A stretch of 11,028 nt of DNA from Methylobacterium sp. Its GTDB lineage: Bacteria; Pseudomonadota; Alphaproteobacteria; Rhizobiales; Beijerinckiaceae. Made by a program: the position numbers and the translations under genes. The notes under the pieces were generated by a model. It was not told the origin of the DNA. It made no database searches and was given only the letters and a program-made list of their open reading frames with translations. The DNA is taken from NCBI GenBank assembly GCA_020252865.1, contig JADCCH010000251.1, positions 1-11,028 on the forward strand, read 5' to 3'. Positions 1-5,684 of this stretch are shown here, in pieces; position 1 is the first letter of the stretch; the number at the start of each line of letters is the position of its first letter.

Positions 1-19
1 ACCTCAGCCCAAGACATGG

Positions 20-42
20 ATGGCCGGAACAGGTCCGGCCAT
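20..42. repeat. REP-like palindrome
   Basis: This is a perfect 9-bp inverted repeat, ATGGCCGGA/TCCGGCCAT, around a 5-nt loop (ACAGG). It lies in the non-coding stretch past the 3' end of the helicase gene. No T-run follows on either strand, so a classical intrinsic terminator is unlikely. The form (GGATGGCC..., loop, ...GGCCATGACGG) resembles short palindromic repeats I recall from alphaproteobacterial intergenic regions. That family assignment is from memory and is not tested here. Confidence 0.5.
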
Positions 43-88
43 GACGGCGGAGGCGATGGGGACGGTTATACCGGGCTGGAAAGATGGT

Positions 89-117
89 TTCCCGCTCGCC
101 CTCTCGGGCGTCGGGAA
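89..117. repeat. Nested hairpin, REP-like or terminator-like, downstream of uvrD
   Basis: Two nested arms pair: TTCCCG (89-94) with CGGGAA (112-117), and CGCCC (97-101) with GGGCG (106-110). This gives 11 paired bases, a TCTC loop and a small asymmetric bulge. It begins 14 nt beyond the helicase stop codon at 132-134, so the helicase mRNA would end in it. The 3' flank on the minus strand has no long U-run, so it may stabilise the 3' end or be a REP-type element rather than a strong terminator. Between the two palindromes in 1-131 I see no reading frame with coding character. Confidence 0.5.
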
Positions 118-131
118 TGACACCGGGAGTG

Positions 132-2543
132 TTATCCGGCCTGGGCCTGCACAAAACTCTCCAGCACCATTTTCCGCCCCGCCTTGTCGAAATCCACCGT
201 CAGCTTGTTCCCATCGACTTCCGCCACAGAGCCCGGGCCGAACTTGATGTGGAACACGCGGTCGCCGCTTCTGTAGCGCGAGGATTGCGTGGTGGAGGAA
301 GCGAGCACGCGGCCCTCGATGGTGCGTGATGATCCTCCGGCACCCCAGCCGCGGCCCGGCTCCTGCGGCGCGCGCGAGGGCTTGAACCCCGAGGCTTGTG
401 CGGCCTGCATGCGCTGCCAGCCCGGCGTCTGGTAGCTCGCGGCGGCGGGGTTCACCTTGTCGAAGCGGCTGCCGCCGCCATAGCCCATGCGCTGCATGGA
501 GCCATAGGTGCCCTGGCCCTCGACCACTTCCACATGCCCCGGCGGAAGTTCATCCACGAAGCGCGAGGGGATGGTGGATTGCCACAGGCCATGGATGCGG
601 CGATTGGTGGCGAAATAGAGCTTCACGCGGCGCTTGGCGCGCGTCAGCCCCACATAGGCGAGGCGGCGCTCTTCCTCGAGGCCGGCGCGGCCCTGCTCAT
701 CCAGAGTGCGCTGGCTGGGGAACAGCCCTTCCTCCCAGCCGGGGAGGAAAACGGTCTCGAATTCGAGGCCCTTCGCGCCATGGAGCGTCATGATGGAGAC
801 GCGTGCCTCATCCTCGCCCTGCGATTTCTCCATCACGAGGCCGACATGTTCGAGGAAGCCCGCGAGGTTCTCGAACTCCTCCATCGCGCGGACGAGTTCC
901 TTGAGGTTGTCGAGCCGCCCTGCGGCATCGGCCGAGCGGTCCTTCTTCCACATGTCGGTATAGCCGGATTCCTCGAGGATCATCTCCGCGAGTTCGTGAT
1001 GCGGCACGGTTTCGATGAGGGAAGCCCAGCGGCCGATGTTTTCCACCAGCGCGCGCAAGGCGGGCCGGGCGCGGGAGGAAATCTCGTCGCTCTCGATCAG
1101 CACGCGCGCGGCCTGCAGCAGCGGCACGCGATTGGGCCGCGCATAGGCGTGGAGCGCGTTCAGCACCGCATCGCCGAGGCCCCGTTTCGGCGTGTTGAAG
1201 ATGCGCTCGAAGGCGAGATCATCCGCCGGCTGCGACACGATGCGCAAGTAGGCGAGGGCATCGCGGATTTCCGCGCGTTCATAGAACCTTGGCCCGCCAA
1301 TGACGCGATAGGGAATGGCATTGGTGATGAACCGCTCTTCGAATTCGCGCATCTGGAAGGAAGCGCGCACGAGGATCGCCATTTCCTGCAGCGAATGGCC
1401 CTTGTGCTGGAGCGCCTCGATCTCGTCGGCCACCATGCGGGCCTCTTCCTCCGAGTCCCATGCGCAGGCGACCGAGACGCGCTCGCCTTCCTCGCCATCG
1501 GTGAAGAGGGTCTTGCCGAGGCGGCCCTCGTTCCTGGCGATGAGATGCCCCGCCGCGCCCAGGATATGCCCGGTGGAGCGGTAATTCCGCTCGAGGCGGA
1601 TCACGGTCGCGCCGGGGAAGTCCTTCTCGAAGCGCAGGATGTTGTCCACCTCGGCACCTCGCCAGCCATAGATCGACTGGTCGTCATCGCCCACGCAGCA
1701 GAGGTTCCGGTGGCCGGCGGCCAACAGCCTCAGCCAGAGATACTGCGCGACGTTGGTATCCTGATACTCGTCCACCAGGATGAAGCGGTAGCGGCGCTGG
1801 AAATCGGCGAGGATTTCCGCGTTTTCCTGGAAGAGGCGGATGTTCTCGAGCAGCAAATCGCCGAAATCGACGGCGTTCAGTGCTTTCAGCCGCTCCTGAT
1901 AGAGATTGTAGAGCTCACGCGCGCGCCCCTCCGCGAAGACATGCCCCTCGCCGGCCGAGACCTTCCCGGGGGTCAGCGCGCGGTTCTTCCAGGCGTCGAT
2001 CTGGAAGGCGAGGACGCGGGCAGGCCAGCGTTTCTCGTCGATGTTCTCGGCCTGCAGGATCTGCTTCAGCAGGCGGATCTGGTCATCGGTGTCGAGAATG
2101 GTGAAATCCGGGCGCAGGCCCACGAGTTCGGCGTGGCGGCGCAGGATCTTCGTGCCGATGGAGTGGAAGGTGCCGAGCCACGGCATGCCTTCGCCCACGG
2201 CACCGATCAGCGCGGTGATGCGCTCCTTCATCTCGCGCGCGGCCTTGTTGGTGAAGGTCACGGCGAGGATTTCGCCGGTGCGCGCGCGGCCCGTGGCGAT
2301 GACATGCGCGATGCGGCTCGTGAGAACCCTGGTCTTGCCGGTGCCTGCGCCCGCGAGCACCAGCACGGGGCCATCGAGCGTTTCCACGGCGCGCAGTTGC
2401 TCCGGGTTGAGCCCCTGCAGATGGACAGCCGGACGCGACGCCGCCATGGCGCGCGCGGCGATGCCCCCGGCCGGATGCGCGGGCGCGGATGTCCATTCAT
2501 CGAGGGAGAACGGATCGGACAATCCGGTTTTCCTTTGCTTCAT
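132..2543 (-). CDS. uvrD: ATP-dependent DNA helicase, UvrD/PcrA/Rep family (superfamily 1)
   Basis: This is a 3'-5' DNA helicase that in the family acts in nucleotide excision and mismatch repair, replication restart and RNA-polymerase-coupled repair. With the start at 2543 the protein has 803 residues. All SF1A motifs are present: Q motif LNPEQ (45-49), Walker A GAGTGKT (65-71), Ia TFTNKAA (96-102), DExx box VDEYQD (257-262), motif III GDDDQSIYGWRGA (285-297), RNYRS (319-323), motif V TLHGAKGLEF (586-595) and motif VI with LAYVGLTRA near 628-636. After a Gly/Ser-rich linker, residues 760-803 (GDRVFHIKFGPGSV...) form the Tudor-like C-terminal domain that binds RNA polymerase in PcrA/UvrD. The frame stays open upstream to 2810, but that part overlaps the divergent gene and has no family similarity. 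The ATG at 2543 keeps the short N-terminal arm ending GGIAARAMAA that I recall from alphaproteobacterial homologues; the next ATG (2447) would remove it. No strong Shine-Dalgarno is visible. It is divergent from the DUF1993 gene. Confidence 0.95.
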   Translation of the reverse strand: MKQRKTGLSDPFSLDEWTSAPAHPAGGIAARAMAASRPAVHLQGLNPEQLRAVETLDGPVLVLAGAGTGKTRVLTSRIAHVIATGRARTGEILAVTFTNKAAREMKERITALIGAVGEGMPWLGTFHSIGTKILRRHAELVGLRPDFTILDTDDQIRLLKQILQAENIDEKRWPARVLAFQIDAWKNRALTPGKVSAGEGHVFAEGRARELYNLYQERLKALNAVDFGDLLLENIRLFQENAEILADFQRRYRFILVDEYQDTNVAQYLWLRLLAAGHRNLCCVGDDDQSIYGWRGAEVDNILRFEKDFPGATVIRLERNYRSTGHILGAAGHLIARNEGRLGKTLFTDGEEGERVSVACAWDSEEEARMVADEIEALQHKGHSLQEMAILVRASFQMREFEERFITNAIPYRVIGGPRFYERAEIRDALAYLRIVSQPADDLAFERIFNTPKRGLGDAVLNALHAYARPNRVPLLQAARVLIESDEISSRARPALRALVENIGRWASLIETVPHHELAEMILEESGYTDMWKKDRSADAAGRLDNLKELVRAMEEFENLAGFLEHVGLVMEKSQGEDEARVSIMTLHGAKGLEFETVFLPGWEEGLFPSQRTLDEQGRAGLEEERRLAYVGLTRAKRRVKLYFATNRRIHGLWQSTIPSRFVDELPPGHVEVVEGQGTYGSMQRMGYGGGSRFDKVNPAAASYQTPGWQRMQAAQASGFKPSRAPQEPGRGWGAGGSSRTIEGRVLASSTTQSSRYRSGDRVFHIKFGPGSVAEVDGNKLTVDFDKAGRKMVLESFVQAQAG

Positions 2544-2558
2544 GAGCCGTGAAATGAC

Positions 2559-2569
2559 GTGATTATCAC
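2559..2569. promoter_or_regulatory. Small palindrome and possible -10 element before uvrD
   Basis: GTGAT-T-ATCAC is a perfect 5-bp inverted repeat with a one-base centre, 15 nt upstream of the helicase ATG and inside the 180-bp gap that must contain both divergent promoters. Read on the minus strand it includes GATAAT (2567-2562), one mismatch from a TATAAT box, but no good -35 lies 16-18 bp further up. The rest of the gap (2570-2710) shows no clear element apart from a weak hairpin. The call is tentative. Confidence 0.25.
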
Positions 2570-2723
2570 TGATTCGCGCGCATCGCGCCCGCTTGCTGAA
2601 ATGGGACGAAGCCGCTCTTGGCGCAAGCAACCTTCGTGCATTCGCGCGGTCTGGGCCCTTGCAAGCCGAGCCGGCAGCCACCACTCTGCCCGCCATCGAA
2701 ACCTTGCTCCGGAGAATCACACC

Positions 2724-3227
2724 ATGCCCTCGATGAGCCAACTGACGAAGCCCGCCTTCACCCACATGCTCAGCGCGCTCGATCGCATTCTCGACAAGCT
2801 CGCGGCACATTGCGAGGCGAAGAAGGTGGACCCGGCGGTTTTCATGACCCTTCGCCTCTTCCCGGACATGTTCCCCCTGACCCGGCAGGTGCAGATCGCC
2901 TGCGATTTTGCCAAGGGTGCGGCGGCGCGCCTCGCGGGCCGCGAGAATCCTTCATGGACCGATACCGAGACCACCCTTCCCGAACTGAAGGAGCGCATCG
3001 CCAGGACGATCGAATTCATCGCGGCGATTCCCGATGCGGAAATCGATGGAAGCGAGGAGCGCACCATCACGCTGAAGATCCGTGGGCAGGAGATGTCCTT
3101 CCCCGGCCTCACCTATCTCAACTTCGTGGTGCTGCCGAATTTCTATTTCCACCTTTCTACCGCCTACGGAATTCTGCGGAATGGCGGCGTGGATATCGGC
3201 AAGAACGATTTCCTCGGGCGCAACTGA
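2724..3227 (+). CDS. DUF1993 family protein (DinB-like fold)
   Basis: The 167-residue product matches the DUF1993 family (Pfam PF09351) in length and signature. It has an N-terminal helix MSQLTKPAFTHMLSALDRIL, then RLFPDMFPLTRQVQIACDFA (44-63), a central acidic TLPELKERI (84-92), and the C-terminal block LPNFYFHLSTAYGILRNGGV (137-156) followed by DIGKNDFLG. The family belongs to the DinB-like four-helix-bundle clan, whose members often bind a metal or a thiol cofactor; no biochemical role is established for DUF1993. It looks cytoplasmic, with no signal peptide or membrane segment. The start at 2724 is supported by GGAG at 2711-2714, nine bases upstream; a second ATG at 2733 would lose only three residues. 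It stands alone, divergent from uvrD, with a 47-nt gap to the next plus-strand gene. Confidence 0.9.
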   Translation: MPSMSQLTKPAFTHMLSALDRILDKLAAHCEAKKVDPAVFMTLRLFPDMFPLTRQVQIACDFAKGAAARLAGRENPSWTDTETTLPELKERIARTIEFIAAIPDAEIDGSEERTITLKIRGQEMSFPGLTYLNFVVLPNFYFHLSTAYGILRNGGVDIGKNDFLGRN

Positions 3228-3235
3228 TCGATAAG

Positions 3236-3269
3236 CTCCCATCTGGGTCGGGTTGAGCCGGGATGGGGG
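3236..3269 (+). promoter_or_regulatory. Hairpin that would pair with the FkbM gene's ribosome binding site
   Basis: CTCCCATC (3236-3243) can pair with GATGGGGG (3262-3269), eight pairs including one G-T. The right arm contains the G-run that is the only Shine-Dalgarno candidate for the ATG at 3275. The structure starts 9 nt after the DUF1993 stop. It could hide the ribosome binding site until translating ribosomes or another factor open it, or it could be a weak 3' hairpin of the upstream gene. No T-tract follows beyond GTTTG. Confidence 0.35.
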
Positions 3270-3274
3270 TTTGA

Positions 3275-4024
3275 ATGTCTGAGGTGAAACCGGGCGAGCA
3301 TCGCCTGATGGCGGGGGTGCCCGTGAGCATCGAATGCCCGGATGCGATGCTCTCCGCCGTGCGTTATGTGCTGGATGGCGAATATGAGAGCCACCACGAC
3401 GGCACCGATCTCGATATTCTCGATATCGGGGCGAATGTCGGCTCTTTCGCGCTCTGGGCCACCCGCCGCTGGCCAGGCAGTCGGCTGCGCAGCTTCGAGC
3501 CCAACCCGGAGACCTTCGCGATCCTCCAGCGCAATGTTGCTGGCTACGGCCAGGTCCAGCCCTTCAACGCGGCGATCTACCCCTCCGACAAGGCCCGCGA
3601 GGCCTTCTTCAGCCGCTATGCCGGTGATGGCGAGGCGGGCCTCCTGCGCTATATCGGCGATACCTTTCGCGCGGGCGTGATCGAGCCGAGTTTCGAGGTG
3701 GATGTCATCCGCCCCGAGACGCTGGGCTCGGCGGATATCGTGAAAATCGATATCGAGGGCGGCGAAGCCGAGGTGCTCGCCGCACTCGACCTGACGAAAA
3801 CCGCGCTGGTGCTCGCCGAGTTTCAGAACCGCAAGGCGCGGCTTTCCATGCAGGCTGTGTTCCGCGATCAGGGTTTCGAGGCGGTGCTCGACGAGGAATG
3901 CCCATGGGACCCCATCCTCGATTACATGTATTATCGCCGCGACCTCATGGGCGATATCTACGGCCGGATGTTCTACCGGCGCAGGGGGCAGGCCCGGCTG
4001 GTGCAACGCCCGGCTGCGCCATGA
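3275..4024 (+). CDS. FkbM family SAM-dependent methyltransferase
   Basis: The 249-residue protein has the FkbM-type class I methyltransferase pattern: SAM-binding motif I DILDIGANVGSFA (47-59), the acidic motif FEPNP (74-78) that contacts the SAM ribose, and the family hallmark IVKIDIEGGEAEVL (155-168). FkbM enzymes O-methylate sugars or small molecules, for example on polysaccharides, glycolipids, nodulation factors or macrolides. The substrate here cannot be told from sequence, and no glycosyltransferase or polysaccharide genes lie nearby. The C-terminal part (about 205-240) is Tyr/Arg-rich (MYYRRDLMGDIYGRMFYRRR) and may contact an anionic or membrane-associated substrate; this is inference. 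There is no signal peptide. The start at 3275 has a G-rich ribosome binding site (3265-3269) that may be held in a hairpin. It may be co-transcribed with the DUF1993 gene 47 nt upstream. Confidence 0.88.
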   Translation: MSEVKPGEHRLMAGVPVSIECPDAMLSAVRYVLDGEYESHHDGTDLDILDIGANVGSFALWATRRWPGSRLRSFEPNPETFAILQRNVAGYGQVQPFNAAIYPSDKAREAFFSRYAGDGEAGLLRYIGDTFRAGVIEPSFEVDVIRPETLGSADIVKIDIEGGEAEVLAALDLTKTALVLAEFQNRKARLSMQAVFRDQGFEAVLDEECPWDPILDYMYYRRDLMGDIYGRMFYRRRGQARLVQRPAAP

Positions 4025-4043
4025 AGCTTGAATTCTGAAAATA

Positions 4044-4060
4044 GGTCAGTCACACTGACC
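4044..4060. promoter_or_regulatory. Perfect inverted repeat, candidate operator for the FAD oxidase gene
   Basis: GGTCAGT-CAC-ACTGACC has perfect 7-bp arms around a 3-nt centre. It lies 19 nt after the FkbM stop codon and 43 nt before the oxidase start. It is only moderately GC-rich and no T-run follows (CATATCCGG), which argues against an intrinsic terminator. The size and symmetry suit a dimeric repressor such as a GntR- or TetR-type protein. Genes for lactate and glycolate oxidases are often controlled by FadR-type GntR regulators (LldR, GlcC), but their usual sites have a shorter half-site spacing, so the regulator is unknown. Confidence 0.45.
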
Positions 4061-4103
4061 CATATCCGGTGATCGCAACAAGCCGGAGAGGGAAGGAAAA
4101 CCG

Positions 4104-5498
4104 ATGCGCCCGTCACCCGAAGCCGTGGCCGCTGCCACGCTCGAACTGCACCGCCGTTTCGGCAATCGCGCCGTCACCAGCCAGTCCGTGCGCGAGCAGC
4201 ATGCCCACACGACGACGTGGATTCCCAACCAGCCGCCGGATGTTGTGGTCTTCGCCGAAAGCGAGGAGGACGTGCGCGATGCCGTGAAAATCGCCGCCGC
4301 GCATCATCTGCCGATCGTGCCCTTCGGCACCGGTTCTTCGCTGGAAGGGCATGTGAATGCGCCGTTCGGCGGCGTGTCCATCGATCTCCAGGGCATGAAA
4401 AAGATCATCGCGGTGCATCCCGAGGATCTTGACTGCGTGGTCGAGCCGGGCGTGACGCGCAAGCAGCTCAACGAAACCCTCAAGAGCCACGGGCTCTTTT
4501 TCCCCATCGATCCGGGCGCGGATGCCTCGATCGGCGGCATGGTGGCGACCCGCGCTTCCGGCACCAATGCCGTGCGCTATGGCACGATGAAGGATAATGT
4601 CCTGGCGCTCGAAGCCATTCTCCCCAATGGCGAGAAGCTCGTGACCGCGCGGCGCGCGAAGAAGACCTCCGCCGGTTATGATCTCACGCGGCTGCTCGTG
4701 GGCTCCGAGGGCACGTTGGGCATCGTGACGAAGATCACGCTGAAGCTCTCCGGCCTGCCGGAGGCGGTTTCGGCTGGTGTCTGCCCGTTCCCGGATATCG
4801 AGAGCGCGGCGAATGCCACGATTCTCACCATCCAGTCCGGCCTGCCGGTGGCACGAATCGAATTGCTGGACGAAGTGCAGATCCGGGCCTGCAACCAGTA
4901 TTCCAAGCTGAACCTTGCCGAGCAGCCGACGCTCTTCGTGGAATTTCACGGCACGGAGCAGGGCGTGGCCGAGCAGGCCCAGCGCTTCGGCGAAATCGCG
5001 GCCGATCTCGGTGGCGGGCCGTTCAGCTGGGCCACGAAGCCGGAGGATCGCACGAAACTGTGGGAGGCGCGCCACAACGCCTATTGGGCTTCGCTCACGC
5101 TCCGGCCTGGCGCGAAGGGCATTTCCACCGATGTCTGCGTGCCGATCTCGCGCCTCGCGGAATGCATTGCCGAGACCAAGGCCGATCTCGAATCCGCGGG
5201 CCTCATATCGCCTATCGTGGGCCATGTGGGCGACGGCAATTTCCACTGCCTTCCGCTGATCGACATGTCGAACGAGGCGGAAATCGCCGCCGCGAAGGGC
5301 TTCATGGCTCGGCTTGTGGAGCGCGCGCTGGCCATGGAAGGCACCTGCACCGGCGAACATGGCGTGGGGCAGGGCAAGATGAAATACCTTGAAACCGAAC
5401 TTGGCGCGCCGGCTCTGGATGCCATGCGGCTCATCAAGCAGGCGCTTGACCCGAAAAATCTGATGAATCCCGGAAAGATCGTCATGATTGGGTCGTGA
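4104..5498 (+). CDS. FAD-linked 2-hydroxy-acid dehydrogenase (cytochrome D-lactate dehydrogenase / GlcD-like)
   Basis: The 464-residue flavoprotein belongs to the VAO/PCMH superfamily and would oxidise a D-2-hydroxy acid, most likely D-lactate, possibly glycolate or D-2-hydroxyglutarate, passing electrons to cytochrome c or quinone. The FAD-binding part shows GTGSSLEGH (75-83), DPGADASIGGMVATRASG (136-153), YGTMKDNV (159-166) and GSEGTLGIVTKI (200-211). The C-terminal FAD-oxidase domain has the metal-binding motif GHVGDGNFH (373-381), GEHGVGQGK (417-425) and the terminal DPKNLMNPGKI (449-459). The GTGSSLEGH motif and overall length fit mitochondrial-type D-lactate dehydrogenase (DLD/LDHD) better than GlcD, and no GlcE or GlcF subunit is adjacent. 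There is no signal peptide. The start is supported by a purine-rich GGAGAGGGAAGGAAAA (4085-4100). A perfect inverted repeat at 4044-4060 may be its operator, and repeat copy 1 follows the stop. Confidence 0.9.
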   Translation: MRPSPEAVAAATLELHRRFGNRAVTSQSVREQHAHTTTWIPNQPPDVVVFAESEEDVRDAVKIAAAHHLPIVPFGTGSSLEGHVNAPFGGVSIDLQGMKKIIAVHPEDLDCVVEPGVTRKQLNETLKSHGLFFPIDPGADASIGGMVATRASGTNAVRYGTMKDNVLALEAILPNGEKLVTARRAKKTSAGYDLTRLLVGSEGTLGIVTKITLKLSGLPEAVSAGVCPFPDIESAANATILTIQSGLPVARIELLDEVQIRACNQYSKLNLAEQPTLFVEFHGTEQGVAEQAQRFGEIAADLGGGPFSWATKPEDRTKLWEARHNAYWASLTLRPGAKGISTDVCVPISRLAECIAETKADLESAGLISPIVGHVGDGNFHCLPLIDMSNEAEIAAAKGFMARLVERALAMEGTCTGEHGVGQGKMKYLETELGAPALDAMRLIKQALDPKNLMNPGKIVMIGS

Positions 5499-5519
5499 TC
5501 CTCGGGAAAGCTCGCGCGG

Positions 5520-5557
5520 GAGCATTTTCCGATGTGACCGGATCAGCTCGGATGCTC
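5520..5557 (+). terminator. Candidate terminator of the FAD oxidase gene, inside repeat copy 1
   Basis: GAGCAT (5520-5525) pairs with ATGCTC (5552-5557), and CCGA (5529-5532) pairs with TCGG (5548-5551) inside it. The stem is followed by the T-rich run TATCTCTTTGTTTAAT (5558-5573). It starts 21 nt after the oxidase stop. The internal TTT bulge and interrupted T-run make it imperfect, so it may only attenuate read-through into the AsmA gene. Confidence 0.35.
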
Positions 5558-5625
5558 TATCTCTTTGTTTAATCGCATTTTCTTTCACGCGAACCGGTTT
5601 CCACTTTGCTTGAAAATGCTCTAGA
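5520..5625 (+). repeat. Intergenic palindromic repeat, copy 1 (~106 nt)
   Basis: The element is bounded by a perfect 10-bp inverted repeat, GAGCATTTTC (5520-5529) and GAAAATGCTC (5612-5621), and ends in CTAGA. Its right half is a hairpin: GCATTTTC (5575-5582) pairs with GAAAATGC (5612-5619), and inside it GCGAA (5589-5593) pairs with TTTGC (5605-5609) around the 11-nt loop CCGGTTTCCAC. The reverse complement aligns well over about 55 nt with copy 2 at 10428-10534. It fills most of the 186-nt gap between the FAD oxidase and AsmA genes. Similar elements are, from memory, common between genes in Hyphomicrobiales. It has no coding capacity. Confidence 0.8.
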
Positions 5626-5644
5626 TTGGCTGCATCAGGCGAGC

Positions 5645-5664
5645 ACCGGGGAATCAGCCCCGGT
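5645..5664 (+). promoter_or_regulatory. GC-rich hairpin in the leader of the AsmA gene
   Basis: ACCGGGG (5645-5651) and CCCCGGT (5658-5664) are perfect 7-bp arms around a 6-nt loop, ending 20 nt before the TTG start at 5685. No T-run follows, so it is better seen as a stable 5' leader structure than a terminator. Its effect on translation is unknown. A smaller GC hairpin (10387-10402) lies at about the same distance before the TctC-type gene. Confidence 0.35.
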
Positions 5665-5684
5665 CGAAACGAGGTGTCCAGGGT

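Noticed and set aside
20-247. Small plus-strand open frame at the left edge
   Set aside because: It is made of the two palindromes and then the antisense of the helicase C-terminus. It has no family resemblance and no convincing ribosome binding site.
396-2552. Long plus-strand open frame (718 codons) opposite the helicase gene
   Set aside because: The minus strand has every SF1A helicase motif. The opposite frame is rich in His/Ala/Glu with no recognisable domain, a usual shadow in GC-rich DNA.
2591-2628. GCTTGC/GCAAGC inverted repeat in the uvrD-DUF1993 gap
   Set aside because: Six-base arms separated by 26 nt are expected by chance in such sequence.
2544-2810. N-terminal extension of the helicase reading frame up to 2810
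   Set aside because: It overlaps the first part of the DUF1993 gene on the other strand, shows no family similarity, and the ATG at 2543 already gives a full-length helicase.
3164-4006. Minus-strand open frame of 280 codons opposite the FkbM gene
   Set aside because: The plus strand carries clear FkbM motifs and the antisense product has no recognisable motif.
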